A stretch of DNA of 64,000 nt from JAWKRB01 sp041389885 (GTDB lineage Bacteria; Myxococcota_A; Polyangia; Polyangiales; Ga0077539): assembly GCA_041389885.1 (NCBI GenBank), contig JAWKRB010000008.1, positions 239,199 through 303,198 on the forward strand, given 5' to 3'. The position numbers were made by a program, and so were the translations under genes. Positions within the stretch are counted from its first letter, which is position 1; each line of letters starts with the position of its first letter. Of this stretch, positions 34,292-41,805 are shown one piece after another. The notes beneath the pieces were generated by a model. The model was not told where the DNA came from and did no database searches. It saw nothing but the letters and a program-made list of their open reading frames with translations.

Positions 34292-35509
34292 TCAGACCTC
34301 CCCGAGCCGCGTGCACGGGAGCACCGCGCCCGCGCGCAGCGCCTCGACCTCGGCGGGCACCCGCGCCACCGCGTCGGCCCAGGCGAAGCTCGTGACCGCG
34401 CCCGACGACTGGTTCTTCAAGGGCTCCGCGAGCAGCCCACGCGGCCCCCGGCTCAGCCGCACCCGGAGAAACTCCGTGCGCCCCGGCGTGCGCTTGACGT
34501 CGCAGCTCAGCGCCGCGTCGACCTCGTCGGGGTAGGGCCTCGCGTCGCCCTGCATCGCGCGCACGAGCGGCGCCGCGAAGAGCGTGAAGGTCAGCGCCGC
34601 CGACGAGGGGTTGCCCGGCAGCCCCAGCACCCGCACCGCGCGCCCGCCGAGCTGCGCGAGCCCCGCCGCCAGCGGCTTGCCGGGCTTGATGGCGACCTTC
34701 CAGAAGTCCAGCGCGACGCCCTCGGCGGCGAGGGCCGCGCGCACGACGTCGTGGTCGCCCACGCTCACGCCGCCCACGGTGAGCACCAGGTCGCTGCGAG
34801 ACAAGGCGTTGCGCAGCACCTCGCGGGTGCCGTGGAGGTCGTCGGGCACGTGGCGGGTCACGGCCGCGACGCCGCCGACCATGCGCACGAGGGCCGCGAG
34901 GGTGGGTCCGTTCGAGTCGATGACGGTGCCGCCGGGGTCGTCGTCGCCGAGGTCGCGGAGCTCGTCGCCCGTCGCCACGATGGCCACCCGCGGGCGCGCG
35001 CCCACGAGCACCCGCGCGCGCTCGACCGACGCGAGGAGCATCAGCGCGTAGGGGGTGATCCGCTGCCCCGCCGAGAGCACCGCCTGGCCCGCGGGGACGT
35101 CCTCTCCGGCGCGGCGCACGTGCGCGCCGACCCGCGGCGCGGCGCCGAAGACGGCGAGGTCGCCCTCGCGCGCGACCTCCTCTTGCATCACCACGGCGTC
35201 GGCGCCGTCGGGGAGGCGGGCGCCGGTGAAGATCCTGCACGCCTCCCCGTCGCGGAGGGCGCCGGGGCAGGGCGCGCCGGTGCGGCTCTCGCCCGCGACG
35301 CGCAGGCGAAACGGCCCCTCCCCGACGAGGGAGCCCGCGCGCAGGGCGTAGCCGTCCATCGCGCTGTGGTCGAAGGGCGGCATGGGCCGCCGCGCGGTGA
35401 CATCTTCGGCGAGCACGCGGCCCACGGCGTCGGCGAAGGGCACGCGCTCTTCGCCCACGACCCTCACGTCACGCAGCAGCAGCTCCCTCGCCTGTTCGAA
35501 CGTCAGCAT
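34292..35509 (-). CDS. moeA: Molybdopterin molybdenumtransferase MoeA
   Basis: A 405-residue enzyme that inserts molybdate into adenylated molybdopterin. MPPFDHSAMDGYALRAG is the conserved MoeA signature, IFTGARLPDGADAVV is the next, and the MogA-like domain has VGGVSVGDHDVVRAAL and VLGLPGNPSSAALTF. ATG 35509 is chosen from alignment to family length (about 400). It begins 5 bp after the moaB stop and touches moaD, all in one operon. Confidence 0.95.
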   Translation of the reverse strand: MLTFEQARELLLRDVRVVGEERVPFADAVGRVLAEDVTARRPMPPFDHSAMDGYALRAGSLVGEGPFRLRVAGESRTGAPCPGALRDGEACRIFTGARLPDGADAVVMQEEVAREGDLAVFGAAPRVGAHVRRAGEDVPAGQAVLSAGQRITPYALMLLASVERARVLVGARPRVAIVATGDELRDLGDDDPGGTVIDSNGPTLAALVRMVGGVAAVTRHVPDDLHGTREVLRNALSRSDLVLTVGGVSVGDHDVVRAALAAEGVALDFWKVAIKPGKPLAAGLAQLGGRAVRVLGLPGNPSSAALTFTLFAAPLVRAMQGDARPYPDEVDAALSCDVKRTPGRTEFLRVRLSRGPRGLLAEPLKNQSSGAVTSFAWADAVARVPAEVEALRAGAVLPCTRLGEV

Positions 35510-35514
35510 CTCAA

Positions 35515-36018
35515 TCAAGCTCCCCGCGATCCCTTGAGCAGCGCGACCATGTGTCCGAGGGTGGGCCCGAGCACCCGGTCGACGGCGGTGCGCACGCCGC
35601 CGACGCTCCCTGGGAGGGCGACCACCACGGTGCGCCCGCGGGTGCCCGCGACGGCGCGGGAGAGGATCGCCCTGGGGCCGACCTCGTCCCACGACACCCG
35701 TCGGAACGCCTCGCCGAATCCTTCGAGGGTCTTGTCGAGGCGCGCGGCGACGGCCTCGTAGGTGACGTCCCTCGGCGCGATGCCGGTGCCTCCGGTGAGC
35801 ACCACGGCGTCGACCTCGTCGTCGTCGACGGCGGCGTCGATCACGGCGGCGATCTCGTCGAGCTCGTCGCGCACGATGCGGTGCGCCGCGAGGGCGTAGC
35901 CCTGGGCGTGGAGGCACGCGCGCAGCGCCTCGCCGCCGCGGTCATCGGCGGCGGCGCGGGTGTCGCTCACGGTGACGGTGAGCACCCGCGCGGGGTGGTC
36001 TCCAGGGTGCGGGCTCAC
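35515..36018 (-). CDS. moaB: Molybdenum cofactor biosynthesis protein MoaB/MogA
   Basis: A 167-residue protein of the molybdopterin adenylyltransferase fold. VLTVTVSDTRAAADDRGGEA, VLTGGTGIAPRDVTYEAV and VVALPGSVGGVRTAVD are the signature segments. GTG 36018 overlaps the stop of the AI-2E permease gene (GTGA), indicating translational coupling. The family adenylates molybdopterin before MoeA acts, which fits the order moaB-moeA-moaD. Confidence 0.92.
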   Translation of the reverse strand: MSPHPGDHPARVLTVTVSDTRAAADDRGGEALRACLHAQGYALAAHRIVRDELDEIAAVIDAAVDDDEVDAVVLTGGTGIAPRDVTYEAVAARLDKTLEGFGEAFRRVSWDEVGPRAILSRAVAGTRGRTVVVALPGSVGGVRTAVDRVLGPTLGHMVALLKGSRGA

Positions 36019-37037
36019 GACGCCAGCTCCGAGCTCGCGGGCCCCCGCGCCTCTTCGCGCCACCCCTCGAGGATCTTCGCGGCGACGTAGAGCGACGGGA
36101 ACGACAAGAAGAGCCCCACGAGCCCGAAGACGTGCTCGAAGAGGATCAGCGAGGTCACGATGATGAACCCCGGCAGCCGCACGTGCCGCGCGGTGAGCCT
36201 GGGGGAGAGGTAGTACGACTCGATCTTGTGCAGAAAGAAGGTCGAGACGAAGAACACCGCGACGCCCGCGAGGCCCTTGTGGGTGAACGCGAGGATCGCC
36301 ATGACCACCCCCGACACGACGCCGCCGACGACGGGCACGAGGCCCGACACGAAGAGCAGCACCATGAGCGTGGGGATGCTCGGCATGCCCATGAGCAGCA
36401 GCACGGGGAGGGTGATCAGGGTGTTCACCAGCGCGACGATCACCTGGAGCTGCGCGGTGATCGAGACCGCGTCGCAGACGTACGAGACGTAGCGCAGCAC
36501 GGTGCGCGCCATGCCCTCCTCGGGGAGCCCCTCGCGCCAGGCGTCGATCTGCTTGCGCTCCAGCAGGAACACCACCGCGAGGATCAAGCCCAGCAGCACG
36601 TACACGGCCTTCTTGCCGACGCCGCCGAGGGTGGTGAACACCTGCCCCGCGTAGTGCTGCGCGCCGTCGACCAGGGAGGTGGTGTGACCGCGGAGAAAGT
36701 GGTCCCAGCCGCGGGCGTGGAGCCAGTGCTGGAGGTAGTCGGCCTGCGCCTGGAGCTCGCGCACGATGTCGGGCGCGGCGGGGACGATGCGGGTGTAGCC
36801 GAGCACCCCGAGGCCCGCGACGGCGCCGAGGGCGAGCACGATCTGCCCGAGCACGCCCACGGCCACGGGCACGCGCAGCCGGCGCTCGAGGAAGGTCGCG
36901 CCGTAGCCCAGCGAGCGCTCGAAGAGCACGAAGAACACCAGCAGCAGCGCGAGGTGTCGAAAGAGGTACAGCAGCCCGACGAACACCCCGAGGGTGATCA
37001 CCCGACGCACGTTTCGATCCGTGAGAGCCACCCGCAT
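36015..37037 (-). CDS. AI-2E family transporter (PerM/YdiK type)
   Basis: A 340-residue membrane protein with about eight helices. The first pair covers VITLGVFVGLLYLFRHLALL. A long periplasmic segment lies at about residues 90-150, and the conserved C-terminal block includes SIPTLMVLLFVSGLVPVVGG and VFFVSTFFLHKIESYYLSPR. The family contains AI-2 exporters and Na+/H+ antiporters, so the substrate is uncertain. It is the first gene of the molybdopterin operon, overlapping moaB by four bases. Confidence 0.88.
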   Translation of the reverse strand: MRVALTDRNVRRVITLGVFVGLLYLFRHLALLLVFFVLFERSLGYGATFLERRLRVPVAVGVLGQIVLALGAVAGLGVLGYTRIVPAAPDIVRELQAQADYLQHWLHARGWDHFLRGHTTSLVDGAQHYAGQVFTTLGGVGKKAVYVLLGLILAVVFLLERKQIDAWREGLPEEGMARTVLRYVSYVCDAVSITAQLQVIVALVNTLITLPVLLLMGMPSIPTLMVLLFVSGLVPVVGGVVSGVVMAILAFTHKGLAGVAVFFVSTFFLHKIESYYLSPRLTARHVRLPGFIIVTSLILFEHVFGLVGLFLSFPSLYVAAKILEGWREEARGPASSELAS

Positions 37038-37072
37038 GTCGCGCGCACGGTACGCCAGCCCGCGCGCGGTTT

Positions 37073-37825
37073 CTACGCGCGATCGAGCCCCCACGCGCGG
37101 CGCACCCGCGCCTCGGCGAGGCCGAAGAGCAGCCGGTCCGACGCGAGGCCGAGGGCGACGATGACCAGCATCACGCCCATGACCAGGGCCATGTCGTGCA
37201 GCTCGCGGCCGAACTCGAGCACCTGCCCCACGCCGCCGCTCACGAAGAGCAGCTCGCCCGCGAGGAGCGAGCGCCACGCGAAGGTCCACCCCAGCCGCGC
37301 GCCCGAGAGCACGCCGGGGAGCGCCGCGGGGAGGATCACCCTGCGCCACAGCACGATCCCCTCGGCGCCCATGGTCCGCGCGGCGCGCAGGAGCACCGCG
37401 GGGATGCTGTTGACCGCCCCCTCGGTGGCCACGGCGACGGAGAGCAGCGAGCCCAGCACCACCACCGTGAGGATCGCCGCCTCGCCCAGGCCGAACCACA
37501 AGAGCGCGAGGGGCAGCCAGCACACCGAGGGCAGCGCCTGCAGCCCGAGGACCAGCGCGCCGAGGGTCTCCTTCACCGCCCGCACCCGCGCGAGCGCGAT
37601 GCCCAGGGTCACCCCGAGGGTGAGCGAGATCGAGTAGCCCAGCGCGAGGCGCCCGAGGCTCTTGAGCACCGCGCGGTGGAGCATCCCCGCGCGGGCGTTG
37701 GCCCAGAGCGCGCGGAGCACCTCGTCGGGCCCCGGCAGCAGCGTCGCGTCGACCGACCTAGATGCCGCCGCCCAGATCGCGACCAGGCTCGCGATGAAGA
37801 TCCCGGTCCGCACCGATCCTCGCAT
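37073..37825 (-). CDS. ABC transporter permease, SsuC/TauC type
   Basis: A 250-residue permease with six hydrophobic helices. ATG 37825 is supported by GAGGAGCT 6 bases upstream; it lies inside the ATPase gene, giving a 68-bp overlap. The EAA loop region reads RAARTMGAEGIVLWRRVILP followed by AALPGVLSGARLG. The family imports sulfonates, taurine, nitrate or related anions. With the ATPase, APS kinase and sulfite reductase nearby, a sulfur compound is the likeliest cargo. No substrate-binding protein gene is present. Confidence 0.88.
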   Translation of the reverse strand: MRGSVRTGIFIASLVAIWAAASRSVDATLLPGPDEVLRALWANARAGMLHRAVLKSLGRLALGYSISLTLGVTLGIALARVRAVKETLGALVLGLQALPSVCWLPLALLWFGLGEAAILTVVVLGSLLSVAVATEGAVNSIPAVLLRAARTMGAEGIVLWRRVILPAALPGVLSGARLGWTFAWRSLLAGELLFVSGGVGQVLEFGRELHDMALVMGVMLVIVALGLASDRLLFGLAEARVRRAWGLDRA

Positions 37826-38642
37826 CGTCCAGCTCCTCACGAATCACCTTCTCGACCTCGATGCGCAGCTCGCGCTCGACCACCAGCGACAGCTCGGCCA
37901 CGTCGCGGTCGTTCGACCCGCGGGGCCGCGCGAGGTCGACCGAGAGGTCGCGCTTGAGCCGCCCGGGGCGCGTGCCCATGATCAGCACCCTGTCGCCCAG
38001 CCGCACCGCCTCGCGGACGTTGTGCGTGACGAAGACCACGGTCTTGCGCGTCTCGATCCAGATGCGCTCGAGCTCGGCGTGCAACACGTCGCGGGTCTGC
38101 GCGTCGAGGGCCGCGAAGGGCTCGTCCATCAGCAGGATGCTGGGCTCGACCACCAGCGCCCGCGCGAGCGCCGCCCGCTGCCGCATGCCCCCGCTGAGCT
38201 CGTGGGGGTGGCTCTCGCGGTAGCGCCAGAGGTGCACCATGCGGAGGTAGCGCTCCGCCCGCGACGCGCGCTCGCCCCTGGGCACCCCGGCGACCTCGAG
38301 GGGGAAGGCCACGTTCTCGGCCACGGTGAGCCACGGGAAGAGCGCGTGCTCCTGGAACATCACCGTGCGGTCGGGGGCAGGACCGCGCACCGGCAGCCCC
38401 CGCACCGTCACCTCGCCCGTGCTCGGCGTCTCGAGGCCCGCGATGAGGTTCAGCACCGTGGTCTTGCCGCAGCCCGAGGGGCCGCAGACGCACACGAACT
38501 GCCCCGGCAGGATCCCCAGGTCGACGCCCTCGAGGGCCGCGCTCGCGCCGGCGCCGGGCCAGGTCTTCGTCACCCCCAGGAGGGAGATCAGGGCCTCGCC
38601 CGGGCGCGCGCGGTAGGGCGCCTCGGTCTCGCGGGTGTTCAC
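37758..38642 (-). CDS. ABC transporter ATP-binding protein, SsuB/TauB type
   Basis: A 294-residue ATPase: Walker A GPSGCGKTTVLNLIAGLET, Q-loop MFQEHALFPWLTVAENVAF, signature LSGGMRQRAALARAL, Walker B ILLMDEPFAALD and switch His in VVFVTHNVREAVRLG. GTG 38642 is preferred because CGGAGAT lies 8 bases before it; a GTG at 38675 is an alternative but lies within the inverted repeat. The family powers sulfonate/taurine/nitrate import. The 3' end overlaps the permease gene by 68 bp. Confidence 0.9.
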   Translation of the reverse strand: MNTRETEAPYRARPGEALISLLGVTKTWPGAGASAALEGVDLGILPGQFVCVCGPSGCGKTTVLNLIAGLETPSTGEVTVRGLPVRGPAPDRTVMFQEHALFPWLTVAENVAFPLEVAGVPRGERASRAERYLRMVHLWRYRESHPHELSGGMRQRAALARALVVEPSILLMDEPFAALDAQTRDVLHAELERIWIETRKTVVFVTHNVREAVRLGDRVLIMGTRPGRLKRDLSVDLARPRGSNDRDVAELSLVVERELRIEVEKVIREELDDARIGADRDLHREPGRDLGGGI

Positions 38643-38675
38643 TGAAACATCTCCGATGTCTTCTATAGTGAACAC
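38635..38675. promoter_or_regulatory. Putative operator upstream of the ABC transporter genes
   Basis: GTGTTCACT and AGTGAACAC form a perfect 9-bp inverted repeat separated by 23 bp, spanning the leader and start of the ATPase gene. Read on the minus strand it contains TTCACTATAGAAGACA and further on TTCAGTGAA. Closely similar elements occur between the regulator and cysC (39346-39376). Binding by the XRE-cupin regulator is inference. Confidence 0.55.
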
Positions 38676-38705
38676 ACCACGGCGCGCCGCGCAAGCGACG
38701 GGGCG

Positions 38706-39335
38706 TCAGCGCGCGTAGGCGATGGTGTTGAGGTACCGGGCCTCGCTGCGGCCCGGGTTCTCGTAGGCGTGGGACACGTCGGCCTCGAACCAGGCCGAGT
38801 CGCCGGCGGCGAGCTCGTAGACCTGGTCTTCGACGTGGAGGCGCAGCACGCCGGTGAGCACGACGACGCTCTCGGAGGTCCCCCGGGCGTGGGGCTCGGA
38901 GGGGGAGAGGGCCCTGGCCGCGAGGCGGAGCTCGTAGCTCTCGACGCCGGGGGAGGCCCCCGCGGGCATGAGCGCGCGGCTCTCGAGCCGCCCGTCGGTC
39001 GAGCGGAGCGGGACCATGTCCCCGCGGCGCAGCACCCGCACCCGCTCCGGGCGCGCCTCGCCCAGGAGCGTGGCGAAGGGCACGCCGAGGCCGGCGGCGA
39101 TCTTCCAGAGGATCCCCAGGGTGGGGTTGGTCTTGCACGTCTCGACCTGCGAGAGCGTCGCGCGGGAGACCCCGCTGCGGCTCGCGAGTTCGTCGAGGGA
39201 GAGCTCCCGGAGCTTGCGCTGCGCCCGGAGGTTGTCGGCCACCCGGCGGTTCATCTCCGCGGCGCCCACCTCGTCACCCTCGGGGGACCCGGCGCCCTTC
39301 GCCCGCGGCGGGGCGCGGCGCGAGGCGTTTGACAT
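38706..39335 (-). CDS. XRE-family regulator with C-terminal cupin domain
   Basis: A 209-residue regulator. ATG 39335 has GAAGG at good spacing. After a 28-residue tail, residues about 30-90 form a helix-turn-helix (RKLRELSLDELASRSGVSRA, TLSQVETCKTNPTLGILWKI). Residues about 125-205 form a cupin barrel (RGTSESVVVLTGVLRLHVED, GDSAWFEADVSHAYENPG) that probably senses a small molecule. Regulators of this type often control sulfur or amino-acid metabolism. It lies between the ABC transporter and the divergent cysC-sulfite reductase genes, and is their probable regulator. Confidence 0.9.
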   Translation of the reverse strand: MSNASRRAPPRAKGAGSPEGDEVGAAEMNRRVADNLRAQRKLRELSLDELASRSGVSRATLSQVETCKTNPTLGILWKIAAGLGVPFATLLGEARPERVRVLRRGDMVPLRSTDGRLESRALMPAGASPGVESYELRLAARALSPSEPHARGTSESVVVLTGVLRLHVEDQVYELAAGDSAWFEADVSHAYENPGRSEARYLNTIAYAR

Positions 39336-39345
39336 CCTGGCATCC

Positions 39346-39376
39346 TTCACCATAGTAGGACAACCCTTCAGTAGAG
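39346..39376 (+). promoter_or_regulatory. Putative operator between the XRE-cupin regulator and cysC
   Basis: TTCACCATAGTAGGACA followed by CTTCAGTAGA resembles the elements TTCACTATAGAAGACA and TTTCAGTGAA in front of the ABC genes. Spacing between the two parts differs by five bases. The site lies in the 108-bp divergent intergenic region, next to the start of the regulator gene, which suggests autoregulation and control of cysC. Confidence 0.45.
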
Positions 39377-39443
39377 AGGAAGTCTCCGGCGAGCGGCAGC
39401 CTACACCGCCCCCCGCCGGGACCACAACGCGGAAGACCCAGCG

Positions 39444-40001
39444 ATGCTGATCCGACCTCCCCCGCAGCCCGGCTGCACGATCTGGCTCACGGGCCTGCCC
39501 GGCGCGGGCAAGACCTCCCTCGCCCGCGCGGTCGCCACGCGTCTCCGCGCGATGGAGCGCAGGGTCGAGCTCATCGACGGCGCCGAGCTCCGCGAGCGCG
39601 ACGCCCGCGCGGGGCGCCGCCGGGGCTTCTCCCGCGCCGACCGCGACGAGCACGTGCGGCACATGGGCTGGGTGTCTCGGGCCTTGTCTCGCAACGGGGT
39701 CTTCGTGCTCGCGAGCGCGGTGTCGCCCTACCGCGAGGCCCGGCGCTGGTGCCGCGCGAACGCGGGGCGCTTCGTCGAGGTGCACGTCGACACGCCCCTC
39801 GGGGTCTGCGCCGCGCGCGACCGCAGCGGGCTCTACCGCCGGGCCTACGCGGGCGAGATCCCGATGTTCACGGGCGTGAGCGACCCCTACGAGGCCCCCG
39901 AGCGCGCCGAGCTCCGGGTCGCGCCGGGCGAGGTCGACGAGGCCCGCTGCGCCGAGGCCGTGATCGCCGCGCTGCGCACCGCCAGATTTCTACCGAGCTG
40001 A
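39444..40001 (+). CDS. cysC: Adenylylsulfate (APS) kinase
   Basis: A 185-residue kinase phosphorylating APS to PAPS. The P-loop is IWLTGLPGAGKTSLARAVA; GFSRADRDEHVRHMGWVSRA, FVLASAVSPYREARRWCRA, RSGLYRRAYAGEIPMFTGV and SDPYEAPE are the family blocks. The usual LDGDNVR is IDGAELR here, so one acidic residue in the substrate pocket differs. It stands 35 bp upstream of the sulfite reductase gene, probably in one operon. ATP sulfurylase and PAPS reductase are not in the window. Confidence 0.88.
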   Translation: MLIRPPPQPGCTIWLTGLPGAGKTSLARAVATRLRAMERRVELIDGAELRERDARAGRRRGFSRADRDEHVRHMGWVSRALSRNGVFVLASAVSPYREARRWCRANAGRFVEVHVDTPLGVCAARDRSGLYRRAYAGEIPMFTGVSDPYEAPERAELRVAPGEVDEARCAEAVIAALRTARFLPS

Positions 40002-40036
40002 ACGAACGCCTTCACTCTCATGGAGAGCCCAGAGTC

Positions 40037-41791
40037 ATGAACGCAAGCATCCAGGGCGCGTACCTCCCGCGCTTCAGCGACCCCCGAGACATCGACGAGT
40101 TCGTCGACACGCTGGAGCGCTTCGAGCGCGGCGACCTCAGCGCCGAGGACTTTCGCCGCTACCGACTCACCCGCGGCGTCTACGGGCAGCGGCAGGAGGG
40201 CGAGCAGATGCTCAGGGTGAAGCTCCCCGGCGGGGTGCTCGCGCCCGCGTCGCTCGAGGCCCTCGCGGTCATCGCCGAGCGCTTCGGCCACGGCTTCGGC
40301 AACATCACCACCCGGCAGAACGTGCAGTTTCACTTCGTGAAGCTCGCGCAGGCCGAGGAGGCCATGCGCATCTGCCACGCCGCGGGCATCACCACCCGCG
40401 AGGCCTGCGGCAACACGGTGCGCACGGTGACCCTCTCGCCCTGGGCCGGCGCGCGCTCGGGCGGGACCTTCGACACCACCCCCCACGCCGAGGCGATCAC
40501 CCGCTTCTTTCTCCGCGCGGGGTGGGCCAACAGCCTGCCGCGCAAGTTCAAGATCGCGGTGGCGGCGTCGGCGGACGACGACGTGTTCACGGCGATCAAC
40601 GACATCGGAATCGTGCCCCGCGTGGTCGACGGCCGCCGGGGCTTTCGGGTGTACGTCGCCGGCGGGCTCTCGACCTCGCCGCACGCCGCGCTGGTGTTCT
40701 TCGAGTTCCTCCCCGAGGAGGACCTCCTCGACGCCTGCGAGGCCGTCGTGCGCATCTTCGACGCCCGCGGCAACCGCGAGAACAAGCACCGCGCGCGGCT
40801 GAAGTACGTGGTGAAGAAGATGGGCGCCGAGGCCTTTCTCGCCGCGCTGCGCGCCCTCTACGACGAGGTGAAGTCCCGCGGAGGCACCCCCCTCGACACG
40901 ATCGCCACGACCCCTCCCCCGGCCCCCCCTCCCCCGTCGAGCGACGACCCCGCGCGCGACCTCGCAACCCGCAAGACCCCGGCGTACCTCGCCTGGCGCG
41001 CCACCAACACCTTCACGCAGGACCAGCCGGGGTACTCCGCGGTGGTGATCCGCCGGGCCTTCGGCAGGGTCACCGCCGACGAGCTCCGCGCCCTCGCGCG
41101 ACTGTGCGTCGAGTTCGGCGACGGCTCGGCGCGCACCACCGTCGACCAGAACCTCCTGTTGCGCTTCGTGCCGCACCACCGCCTCGCGGCGCTCTACGAC
41201 GCCCTCGACGCCGCGGGCCTCGCGCAGCCCGGCGCGGGCACCGTGGCCGACGTCACCACCTGCCCCGGCGCCGAGAGCTGCAACCTCGCGGTCACCGCCT
41301 CGCGGCAGGTAGGCGCCGCCATCGCCGAGCGCCTCGAGGGCGATCCCTCTCTCGCAGAGGCGGTTACGCTCGGGAGCGCGACCACGATCAAGGTCTCGGG
41401 GTGCCCCAACTCCTGCGGCCAGCACCACGTCGCCGACCTCGGGTTTCACGGCGCCGCGCGCCGCGCGGGAGAGCGCACCGCGCCGGTGTACCAGCTCCAC
41501 CTCGGCGGCGGCGTCGACGCCCGCGGCGCGCGCTTTGGCCGCCAGGTGATCAAGATCCCCGCCCGCCGCGTGGCCGAGTCGGTCGCGCGCATGCTCACGC
41601 TCTACGCGCAGGAGCGCGACGGCGACGAGAGCCCCGCGGCCTTCTTCGAGCGGGTCCCTTCGGCGCGGGTGAGCGAGCTCCTGGGCGACCTCGCGGCGCT
41701 CGACGCCGCGACCCCCGACGAGGACTTTCTCGACCTCGGAGAGACCGTGGGCTTTCGCGTCGCCATCGGCGAGGGCGACTGCGCGGCCTGA
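40037..41791 (+). CDS. Nitrite/sulfite reductase, siroheme [4Fe-4S] type
   Basis: A 584-residue enzyme with two repeated ferredoxin-like halves. ITTRQNVQFHFVKLAQAEEA and ACGNTVRTVTLSPWAG lie in the first half. The cluster and siroheme ligands are TCPGAESCNLAV (Cys-x5-Cys) and KVSGCPNSCGQHHVADLGFH (Cys-x3-Cys). Context with cysC and a sulfonate-type ABC system favours sulfite reduction to sulfide. Sequence alone does not exclude nitrite. A short Pro-rich insert (TPPPAPPPPSS) joins the halves. ATG 40037 has GGAGAG upstream. Confidence 0.9.
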   Translation: MNASIQGAYLPRFSDPRDIDEFVDTLERFERGDLSAEDFRRYRLTRGVYGQRQEGEQMLRVKLPGGVLAPASLEALAVIAERFGHGFGNITTRQNVQFHFVKLAQAEEAMRICHAAGITTREACGNTVRTVTLSPWAGARSGGTFDTTPHAEAITRFFLRAGWANSLPRKFKIAVAASADDDVFTAINDIGIVPRVVDGRRGFRVYVAGGLSTSPHAALVFFEFLPEEDLLDACEAVVRIFDARGNRENKHRARLKYVVKKMGAEAFLAALRALYDEVKSRGGTPLDTIATTPPPAPPPPSSDDPARDLATRKTPAYLAWRATNTFTQDQPGYSAVVIRRAFGRVTADELRALARLCVEFGDGSARTTVDQNLLLRFVPHHRLAALYDALDAAGLAQPGAGTVADVTTCPGAESCNLAVTASRQVGAAIAERLEGDPSLAEAVTLGSATTIKVSGCPNSCGQHHVADLGFHGAARRAGERTAPVYQLHLGGGVDARGARFGRQVIKIPARRVAESVARMLTLYAQERDGDESPAAFFERVPSARVSELLGDLAALDAATPDEDFLDLGETVGFRVAIGEGDCAA

Positions 41792-41805
41792 GCGAGTCGC
41801 TCAGG
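41787..41805. terminator. Palindrome spanning two convergent stop codons
   Basis: CCTGAGCGA-G-TCGCTCAGG is a perfect 19-bp palindrome that contains the TGA stop of the reductase gene on one strand and the TGA stop of the convergent dehydrogenase-like gene on the other. It is placed as a compact bidirectional terminator; no T-tract follows. Confidence 0.5.
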
